The position numbers were made by a program, and so were the translations under genes. A DNA stretch of 64,000 nt from positions 372,001-436,000 of the forward strand of contig CAIIXF020000012.1 in the NCBI GenBank assembly GCA_903813345.2. The letters run 5' to 3'. The DNA is from Owenia fusiformis. Its lineage: Eukaryota > Annelida > Polychaeta > Sabellida > Oweniidae. This document shows, one piece after another, positions 54,850-64,000 of the stretch. Every line of letters starts with the position of its first letter. Position 1 is the stretch's first letter. The notes under the pieces are model-generated. The model was not told the origin of the DNA, did not search any database, and saw nothing but the letters and a program-made list of their open reading frames with translations.

Positions 54850-56345
54850 GCATTGCGAAAAACACGATGGTGTTCAGCCAAAAAGCCCAGTATTCATCCC
54901 AAGGGGAAAATATGGCACAACATGTATTTTGAAATACAAACAAGTGCACATCAATAATAGCAGACAGATAGCTAAAATAATACACTCCCCTCCAAAATGT
55001 GGAAACCCTCATCCATTGCACCATGTATTAACGTAATGACAGAAGTCGGAAACTAGGTAAATGGGCAACTGCCACGAATGATAGGGACGGTCCAAACATC
55101 TACAATATGCGATATTTTGGGAGTTTTGTAAGGGTCGAGGCTGCTGTCATTAAGTTCACAGAATTAAATCTCAAATCAATCTTGATGTTAACTCAAACGT
55201 CAGTAATGACCGGGTTAGGATAAACATAATCTCTACCATTCCTAATAAAATACGATCAGTTGTAACATGTGTCGGAACATAACTCGTAATCTCGCTTGTT
55301 GTTGATATATGGGATTATACCGGATATTCCAATCATTATTTACACCCCACACAACATACATGTAAGCCTACTGACTGAATGCCAAATATTCATTAAAGGT
55401 CAGTTATTAACAGGCCCGCAGCCAGCTTTCATCAGTTACTGGGCCTCAGGATAGTTATATTGAATAAAATGAGTTGATCTATCAAAACAAATCCTACATG
55501 AAGATATTGGTTGATTTTATATTATAAAGACTAATGGCTAGGCATCAACGTACCCAAATCACTGATAATCATTCCACATTTTACACATGCATCGTACACT
55601 CCTGACGCCAAAATTGGATTGTGTGTTAATAAGGCCTGTTTTGGATTTCAATCAAAAAGTTTCTTTAGCTTCAGTACAAGTAGTTTGGGAATTTGATTTT
55701 GATTGTTTAAGTTCGCCGGTTGACGGTTGACTTTACGCGTGGTGTTGTCAAACTTTTTGAAGGAAGTGTGGTGTAGCTTTTCTACTTCAGGCGATTCATT
55801 ACTAAGATGATTATACTCAAGATAATAACCCTCTTCATTCTATAATTAATATCTTCTGAAATATCTAGAATTCCTAACCTACCAGTAAGATTATATCATT
55901 GTATTTGCCTATTTACTGTATTTTTGTGAAGAGTATTGTTCTTGCTACTATGCTTAGTATTTAGTCAGGCTTCATTCACATATAAGCTTATACTAAAGGA
56001 TGAACAGAACGAGCATTCCTACACTTGAAACTTGTCCAAAACGTTATCTCAGAGTTCTCCAATATTGTTAAATACACCGTTGACATTGCAATACTTTAAT
56101 AGACAATGTTTGGCATAAAGATTACACTTGTAAGTATGAGATGGAAATAGATAAATCATATTTGTCATGTTAGCTTAGAGTGCAACGTAACATGTTTAAG
56201 ACATACCCGTACGAATAAAGTCGTTCTGATTCATCAGTCTCTCTTTAAAGCTAGTGTCTCTTTCAAGACTATGGAAGGAATAACATTACTACAATTTATT
56301 ACGTTACACCGCCATTGCTCATAGACTGTTTACTCAACACAATTG
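54850..56345. other. No gene called
   Basis: AT-rich. A fragment AACAGGCCCGCAGCCAG at about 55409 recalls the hAT-like terminus at 34120. Nothing else supported. Confidence 0.3.
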
Positions 56346-58245
56346 CTAATTCGTCTTGTACATTACATCATTGGTCGTAATATGTCTTGAACATTCCACA
56401 TAATATGTCCTGTACGTTTCATCATTGGTCATAGAGTCAGCAATATAGGTAATATGTCTTGAACATTTCACATAATATGTCCTGTACGTTTCATCATTGG
56501 TCGTAGAGTCAACAATATCGGTAATATGTCTTGAACATTTCACATAATATGTCCTGTACGTTTCATCATTGGTCGTAGAGTCAACAATATCGGCAATATG
56601 TCTTGAAAATTTCACATAATATGTCCTGTACGTTTCATCATTGGTCGTAGAGTCAACAATATAGGTAATATGTCTTGAACATTTCACATAATATGTCCTG
56701 TACGTTTCATCATTGGTCGTAGAGTCAACAATATAGGTAATATGTCTTGAACATTTCACATAATATGTCCTGTACGTTTCATCATTGGTCATACTAGAGT
56801 CAACAATATCGGTAATATGTCTTGAACATTTCACATCATATTTCCTGTACGTTTCATCATTGGTCATATAGACAACAATATCGGTAATATGTCTTGAACA
56901 TTTCACATCATATTTCCTGTACGTTTCATCATTGGTCATATAGACAACAATATCGGTAATATGTCTTGAACATTTCACATCATATTTCCTGTACGTTTCA
57001 TCATTGGTCATATAGACAACAATATCGGTAATATGTCTTGAAAATTTCACATAATATGTCCTGTACGTTTCATCATTGGTCATACTAGAGTCAACAATAT
57101 CGGTAATATGTCTTGAACATTCCACATAATATGTCCTGTACGTTTCATCATTGGTCATACTAGAGTCAACAATATCGGTAATATGTCTTGAACATTCCAC
57201 ATAATATGTCCTGTACGTTTCATCATTGGTCATACTAGAGTCAACAATATCGGTAATATGTCTTGAACATTCCACATAATATGTCCTGTACGTTTCATCA
57301 TTGGTCATACTAGAGTCAACAATATCGGTAATATGTCTTGAACATTCCACATAATATGTCCTATACGTTTCATCATTGGTCATACTAGAGTCAACAATAT
57401 CAGTAATATGTCTTGAACATTCCACATAATATGTCCTATATGTTTCATCATTGGTCATAGAGTCAACAATATCAGTAATATGTCTTGAACATTCCACATA
57501 ATATGTCCTGTACGTTTCATCATTGGTCATACTAGAGTCAACAATATCGGTAATATGTCTTGAACATTCCACATAATATGTCCTGTACGTTTCATCATTG
57601 GTCATACTAGAGTCAACAATATCGGTAATATGTCTTGAACATTCCACATAATATGTCCTGTACGTTTCATCATTGGTCATACTAGAGTCAACAATATCGG
57701 TAATATGTCTTGAACATTTCACATAATATGTCCTATACGTTTCATCATTGGTCATATAGACAACAATATCAGTAATATGTCTTGAACATTTCACATAATA
57801 TGTCCTGTACGTTTCATCATTGGTCATACTAGAGTCAACAATATCGGTAATATGTCTTGAACATTTCACATAATATGTCCTATACGTTTCATCATTGGTC
57901 ATATAGACAACAATATCGGTAATATGTCTTGAAAATTTCACATAATATGTCCTGTACGTTTCATCATTGGTCATAGAGTCAACAATATCGGTAATATGTC
58001 CTGTACGTTTCATCATTGGTCATAGAGTCAACAATATCGGTAATATGTCTTGAACATTTCACATAATATGTCCTGTACGTTTCATCATTGGTCATAGAGT
58101 CAACAATATCGGTAATATGTCTTGAACATTTCACATAATATGTCCTGTACGTTTCATCATTGGTCATAGAGTCAACAATATCGGTAATATGTCTTGAACA
58201 TTTCACATCATATTTCCTGTACGTTTCATCAATTCCAGTAACCAT
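56346..58245 (-). repeat. 72/75-bp minisatellite, about 26 units, open on minus strand
   Basis: Unit GTAATATGTCTTGAACATTT plus CACATAATATGTCCTGTACG, TTTCATCATTGGTCATAGAG and TCAACAATATCG. Units are 72 bp, or 75 bp where CATACTAGAGTC replaces CATAGAGTC; both keep the frame. Minus strand, 556 codons without a stop: repeats of MTNDETYRTYYVKCSRHITD plus IVDS. A shortened unit at about 57985-58010 shifts the frame between this and the piece at 57979-58245. No promoter, start context or splice sites are evident, so I list it as a repeat. Confidence 0.85.
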
Positions 58246-58585
58246 CTTGAATGACGCTAACTGCAGTTAGAATCATCCAGCTGTGGAACAGTGAATACAC
58301 CATTGCTCATATATTGGTCATATGTAAATTATACCATTTGTCCTACATTACATTGCTTACCTTAACGTTTGTGTTTGGTATGCAGTTTATCTTTATTTTT
58401 ATCTCATAATGTACTTCCAAAGACTATGGCATTTTCTAGATAACCTCCTTTCTCCTGCTGTTTCTCTTTTCACATTAATTGCCAAATACCGAAGTTGCTT
58501 CTGAGTCAGTGTATCCAAATCCTTATATTTTGTGTTACCTCTCTGCTTAGTTAATTGTCTCTGTGATCAGCAATTATTCTGTTAC
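58246..58585. other. Spacer between two minisatellites
   Basis: No feature seen. Confidence 0.3.
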
Positions 58586-59372
58586 CCTGAGGCAACAATG
58601 CAATACCACACTCTTACTCTGAGGCTAGAAGCAATACAATACTACACTCTTACCCTGAGGCTAGAAGTAATGCAATTCCACACTCTTACCCCGAGGCTAG
58701 AAGTAATGCAATACCACACTCTTACCCCGAGGCTAGAAGTAATGCAATACCACACTCTTACCCTGAGACTAGAAGTGAAAAATACCACACTCTTACCCTG
58801 AGGCTAGAAGTAATGCAATACCACACTCTTACCCTGAGGCTAGAACAAACGTTATACCACACTCCTACCCTGAGGCTTGCAGTAATGCAATACCACACTC
58901 TTACCCTGAGGCTAGAACAAACGTTATACCACACTCCTACCCTGAGGCTTGCATTTACCATTCTCTTACCCTGAGGTTAAAACTAATGCAATACCACACT
59001 CTTACCCCGAGGCTAGAACAAACGTTATACCACACTCCTACCCTGAGGCTTGCAGTAATGCAATACCACACTCTTACTCTGAGGCTAGAACAAATGTTAT
59101 ACCACACTCTTACCCTGAGGTTAGAAGTAATGCAATACCACACTCTTACCCTGAGGTTAGAACAAATGTTATACCACACTCTTACCCTGAGGTTAGAAGT
59201 AATGCAATGCCACACTCTTACCCTGAGGCAAAAAGTAATGCAATACCACACTCTTACCCTGAGGCAAAAAGTAATGCAATACCACACTCTTACACTGAGG
59301 CTAGAAGTAATGCAATACCACACTCTTACACTGAGGCTAGAAGTAATGCAATACCATACTCTGATCACGACT
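58586..59372. repeat. 36-bp minisatellite, about 21 units
   Basis: Unit TAATGCAATACCACACTCTT plus ACCCTGAGGCTAGAAG. Alternating variants carry AACAAACGTTATACC in place of AGTAATGCAATACC. The multiple-of-three period leaves several frames open on both strands (for example SYPEARSNAIPH on plus), which is expected of such an array. Confidence 0.9.
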
Positions 59373-61110
59373 AGGATCAATGGACAAATGTACATTACTG
59401 ATAAGATGTTAATGGCCCTAAAGAAGCTATCATGACATTTGAGTTTGAAAATGAAATAAATGCCAATAAATTATGAATAGTGAAAGCTCAATGAATACAA
59501 TCCTGATTGGCTGGCCGTTGTTCATCTAGTTCATCTGAATTGGTAAAGCTCGATTATTGAAAGAGTGTCGATTAGTCTATCTTGTAACTCTTGTAAAGGG
59601 TATTGCCAATATGGCTATATTGCGAATGTGGTAATACAATTTCAATGACAAAAGCTTTCATCACATTAACCAAGCCACAAGTTTCTGATTTCTACTTTTC
59701 TTCAATTTACACAAGCTAGTCTTTGTACTTGTTGTTCCCAGTCAGCATTTTCCTGTTTTACTTCTCTTTTTTCTCTTTTCATACACTTTCCAATTTGCTT
59801 ACGAGTCTCTGACTTTCATGGGAGAGATTCATAGTTACACTGACTATAAGTGAATCATTGTATGTAGGTGTAGTACTAAATATATGATTAATGCTTAAAA
59901 TGATTAATGCTGTAACTTGCATTTATCTTAAGGTTTGGAAATAAACATACATGTAGTAGCAGTGTTTCATGCTATTGCATAACCCAACTGGGTAATTGGA
60001 TTAGAATTAGGATGATAAATTATTTTAATCAAATGGATGTCTCATTTCTCCAAAAATATCGTGATTTATTTTGTTCTAGATCTCCTCCTTTAAATGTGCT
60101 ATTTAAATATCTGACGAGACTTTGACTTGAAACGTTACGTTGCCAACATTGTCACCTTGACGGTCACATCGGACATACTTATTCCACTTCGATTCATTTA
60201 TTTCGAAATGTAAACAATGTATGAACCGCCGCCAGATATTTGGCATTTTCAGTTTCAATGGTATTTCCCGGCTTGCTTATGTATTCCTTCATAATTTCAG
60301 TCCCTATATTAATTACTGAAAAGCCGATGTCTTCAGACAAAGATAATAGTGTACCCTGCGAATGAGTCTCGTTATAAACTACCCGAAGAAGAAGCTCTCT
60401 TTTAAGAAGTGAAGTCGAACGAATGCAAAGTGTAAGGAAAATGTGTGTTAATGAAGAAAACACAAATCATCGCTGTGGCATTTGGCAGATGAACAAGACG
60501 CGTGAATCACATGAACAATGTTGGTTTTGTTACGTACTCACAAACGTGTTCTCAATGTATATTACCTACTTCTATTGTTATGATGTTAACCTCAAAAATA
60601 TTAACATACAAGAAGGGAAGAAGGGGCCCTGGGGGGGGGGGGGGGGTCTGGTTTTAACTCCTGACACATCAACGTCCAATTTCCCTGGTCCATGTTAATT
60701 TCTCTTATACTTCTTATAATTTTATATAGCATCTAAAATGGCATCACAAAAACGTCACAACCAACAACCCAACAACCAACAACCATGACAGGACCGTCCT
60801 GATATAATAGTAGTAAATGACTATGGATTAATGAGGACGAGAAGGGATTATTTTTCGAAGTCTGTGCAAATGACACGTCGAGAGAAAACTTGAAAACACA
60901 TCAAGACGATGGACACTGACCCGAGGACACGATTCAATGTTGTTAAAGTACATGCACATTCACATCGTATTAGCGTGTTTGCGATTGAAGTTAATATATT
61001 CATTAGCAGAAAACCATATTAGTCTTAGTTGGAAATGTGACTGCATCACGTAACGTGTCAAATGACCCTGACGATCAGAGGCTATTTCCAAAACAAAAGC
61101 ATGAAGTACT
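59373..61110. other. No gene called
   Basis: It includes the segment 60388-60433 that resembles 148-190 (minus reading LCIRSTSLLKREL within an open frame 60194-60463), and a run of 15 G at about 60631-60645. A CCAACAACC short repeat lies near 60760. Confidence 0.35.
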
Positions 61111-61114
61111 TACC

Positions 61115-61315
61115 AAAAGTGGTTTATTGAAGGGTCATTGGTCCCCCAATATTGTGCAGCGGTTGAAGTATCCAGCTAAATCATGAAGAATCCCAAAAGC
61201 TCGAAAGTATCCACTGATCCGGAGATCGAGAAATGAAGTTTCCTTTCTGGACTTTTTGATGATGGAGATCAGTGGGTAGGAGGTAGACCGATCGGTTTCT
61301 TGGCAGGCTGCTGAA
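61115..61315 (-). other. Splice-bounded segment, no frame open throughout
   Basis: On the minus strand the acceptor CTTATATTTTCAG and the strong donor TTTTG|GTAAGT enclose about 200 nt. All three frames have stops, the longest reading being CQETDRSTSYPLISIIKKSR, which ends at 61138. It could be a non-coding first exon or a chance pair of signals. Confidence 0.25.
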
Positions 61316-61444
61316 AATATAAGCCATTTATAAATTGTGTGTTTTTGCATTCACTTATCCACCGTATCGGCCAGATTAGTATTCGACATTGACATCACAC
61401 TGTAAGGGATACTGCCCAAATGCTGACATTGACAAAAGTGAAGT

Positions 61445-61738
61445 TCATAACATGATGCTTAATTCTCCCCCAGTCCCGGATCCCACATATTCCGAAATGT
61501 TCACTTGCCTTTCACTCAAATTCTTCAATATTGTGCTTCCATCTGAATAAAGATGCTCATATTTCACATTATTATTAATTATACCCGACTTCACAAGTTT
61601 AGGACCATCGACATATTGGGTCAGACAAAGGTCAGAAAAAATATCTGCAATTTCGTGTAAACGTTCATTTTCATTCCTTTTCAATTGTATGGCATGATAT
61701 ATTTCTTCCAATGAGTAGCTGTTTACATCTGGTAGAAC
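61445..61738 (-). CDS. Candidate exon, acidic/helical reading
   Basis: After a plausible acceptor (CTCTATTATTAG) a 97-codon frame reads STTVLPDVNSYSLEEIYHAI, QLKRNENERLHEIADIFSDL and more, to a stop at 61445. The mixed, non-repetitive composition with few rare residues looks like protein, and the first ATG (61711) is internal. No domain recognised, and no donor or partner exon certain. Confidence 0.3.
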   Translation of the reverse strand, partial: VLPDVNSYSLEEIYHAIQLKRNENERLHEIADIFSDLCLTQYVDGPKLVKSGIINNNVKYEHLYSDGSTILKNLSERQVNISEYVGSGTGGELSIML

Positions 61739-61739
61739 A

Positions 61740-63020
61740 GTGGTTGATGCTAATAATAGAGTTTTCTGTTTACAGGTTTAGATCTTTAAGATTGTCAATG
61801 ACGTCAATGGAGGTGATACGGAATAACATGTTGACTTTTTACGTTAAAATCAAAAGATTTCTTCAGAAATTTGTTCATGCATCATTTAGTTTTACGCTAC
61901 AAGTAATTATCAAGGGGGAAATGCATGAAATCCCATCATATTGCAAAATGGGACTGAAATAAGGAGAAATGCTGGACTGGGTACTAGTTGAAGTAGGAGA
62001 TAGGAGTATTGAATGCTTCAGACATGAGTTCTCATTTAGAAATGTTAGTTTATTTATTTTCCAAGTGAGGTATAGCGATAAAAATATTGCGTGCGATCTG
62101 GAAAATTTTGATTCGCTGAATTTCACATGGTAGCTTGAAGCTAGATCATGTGATATTACCACACGATTGTCCATTACTTAGTTTATTAAATCTGAATGCG
62201 AAGGTTTCATGAAAATCGGGATTATCTGTTTTAAGAGCATCTGGACGACGTTAGCTTCAGTGAATCAGTTTTCTATTAATAGCTTAAAAGTAACATCCAT
62301 TGTCGGATTTAACATATTTTCTGTGTTATCTCATCGCGGAATCATTTGTAGTATACCTGTATAAACTACCACATGGTCATATTTAAGCCTCTTTGTAAAT
62401 ATGTTTACATGTTGAACCAAATCTGTTCCAAATCCTTAGTTTAGTTTCATTTAATTTATGGAGTATATCTATTTAAGAAAAGGTACAGGACTATCAAATA
62501 TGTGCATGCAAATGTAATGTTTGAGTTAAATGTCAGGCTCTGTAGTTAAGTTGGTTATTTAGTTGTATCTTTATGGACAATAAAACTAAGATCGACTGCA
62601 AATTCAGGTTCCTAATGGAGATATTTTAAGTGAAATGATGAACCAAAAATGTAAAACGGCCAAACTCACTACATGAAAAGTACGAAAATTGTATATTTCT
62701 TTTTTCCTAATTTTCAGGAGATTTTGACCCGAATGACACTAGGAGCTATACTGTATAATATCGCGGGTTTTAGATGAATTGCTTTGCCTTTGCAATACTC
62801 TTGTCTAGTCACCTTGTTACCAACATGCTATGGTTTAAGTACAAAAACAATAGACGTCCTGTCCATTTTATGTCCACTAATTAAAGGTTTTACCTACATC
62901 TTTAAGCAAAACAATTTAAATTAACACTGCGATGACAGGTCGCATAATTATAAACTTCACCTGAGTAGGAATACACTGTGGAATAGGCCATGTGAATAGC
63001 GAGTACTAGTACCACTAATT
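61740..63020. other. No gene called
   Basis: AT-rich, no repeat or exon that I can support. Confidence 0.3.
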
Positions 63021-63107
63021 CAAGATGGTCTATACTTTTTCTTCATCCCAGGTGAGACGAACAAAAGTACACCCAAAACATAATATTTTATCATTGCATT
63101 GTAGTCT

Positions 63108-63194
63108 TGCAGCAAGCCCCTTCGACTCCTCCACTGCACTTCATATCCACAAAGAGTGTAGTGGAGATGGGCCTTGCATAGTAAAAGAGAAAGG
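63108..63194 (+). CDS. Candidate internal exon
   Basis: The acceptor TTATCATTGCATTGTAG and donor GAGAAAG|GTAATA enclose a reading LAASPFDSSTALHIHKECSG, then DGPCIVKEK. A longer version could start after CTTCATCCCAG at 63052. No homology recognised; evidence is splice sites and an open frame only. Confidence 0.25.
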
Positions 63195-64000
63195 TAATAA
63201 AAGTATATTAATATATACAGTCAGTCATTAGGAGTTGCGTCCAGTGATTCCAGAAAGGGGGGGGGGTGCGTCAGTTGAGGCAAGCATAAGGTGCATGCAA
63301 TATGATCTCCCCTTCTACAATCTGTAAGGATGCCTGATGTATAAATACACATGCACAGTTGCAATCATGTTTTGTCGGGGACGAGAACAGAACCCCTGGA
63401 TAATATAGTCCCTCCATAAATTCGTTCTCTACAATATGAACGGAAAATCTAATTTTCTGCATATTCCATATTTCGAAACATAAACTCCATCGTGTCTGAC
63501 TCTTATATACAGCCCTCTTTGTCAGACATTTAAAGTGAAGAGAAAACGAGGAACGGTTGTGTAGAATGTTTCCACGAGTAAGGCAGCTATTTTTAAAGCT
63601 GTCTGAAGCAGCTTATCACAAGTCACCCTAACAAGCAAACTGAAATTGCAGCAACCGCTGGATGCCGAAGGAGGCACTTGGCTCACTATAATATATTGTG
63701 AGGGGAACGGGAAATAGAAGCAAATGAAAACACCAGTGTGAAAAGCAAACATGGGATGAATTTCTAAATTTGATAGACTGATATCAGGTACCATTCATGT
63801 AAATCCAAAAGAAAATGAATTGTTTTGACCCGACCAGGATAATATCGTTGAAACAAGATAAGCCTAACAGGCTTTCCTTTATGTAAGACTCATCTTTCAT
63901 CTTGGGATTAGTCAGACGCCGTACACTAAATAACCTTACATTGTTAGAAACGAGATAGCGTTCGGAATTACGCAGCATTATTTTCCAAACATAGTATAAC
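63195..64000. other. Right edge, no gene called
   Basis: Short minus-strand open frames (63271-63462, 63522-63794, 63784-63978) show no domain, repeat or splice support. Confidence 0.3.

Noticed and set aside
58949-59435. Overlapping open frames of more than 140 codons in several frames on both strands
   Set aside because: All follow from a 36-bp period without stops. No start context, splice sites or non-repeat protein sequence joins them.
63025-63231. Whole 68-codon open frame as a small gene
   Set aside because: Its first part precedes a good splice acceptor and looks intronic; only the shorter splice-bounded piece is kept, at low confidence.

Overview
The window is nuclear DNA from an animal, most likely a marine invertebrate. 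It is AT-rich, and its genes are split by introns with GT-AG borders. Three genes are animal families: the first coding exon of an ERK-type MAP kinase (minus, 3904-4022), a complete RNF185-type membrane E3 ubiquitin ligase (plus, 22367-29140, four exons) and a single-exon TRIM E3 ligase (minus, 51328-53013). I see no operons, plasmid or phage genes, CRISPR, rRNA or convincing tRNA. A mollusc or other lophotrochozoan would fit the repeats, but the sequence alone does not settle the phylum.

Most of the window is mobile and tandemly repeated DNA. From about 4.6 to 20.9 kb a stack of nested transposons can be peeled apart. A LINE (3' part at 4.6 kb, upstream part at 20.6-20.9 kb) seems to be split by a block of about 15.5 kb. 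Inside that block lies a palindrome-rich element (5500-17506). It is interrupted by a hAT-like insertion (9972-17443) with a 6-bp target duplication. That insertion in turn holds a 764-bp foldback with an 8-bp target duplication (10386-11149, itself hit by a small poly(A) retroposon), an old RT fragment with a second foldback, and a 5'-truncated LINE with its target duplication (13926-15415). Two more foldbacks follow at 17.9-19.05 kb and 19.2-20.2 kb.

RNF185 occupies 22.3-29.1 kb. Its introns carry a third 6-bp-target hAT-like element (23916-25472) and a mariner-type foldback ending 33 bp before the last exon. Just upstream of exon 3 the 3' splice site and the first 36 nt or so of the exon are repeated in tandem 12 times. 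Exon 2 carries an apparent one-base insertion.

From 30.2 to 42.1 kb come a tandem-repeat element that may be Helitron-like, a 41-bp minisatellite containing a TTAA-flanked insertion, and a 3.97-kb element with terminal inverted repeats and a TA target duplication. That element codes for an acidic protein with about 33 eight-residue repeats joined by splicing to an OTU-protease-like segment; I recognise no transposase in it. It and a mariner foldback both interrupt a 51-bp array at the same TA. From 44.7 to 64 kb there are a possible terminal exon with a triplicated splice acceptor, another foldback, several minisatellites (55, 21, 72/75 and 36 bp), the TRIM gene and a few unassigned candidate exons.
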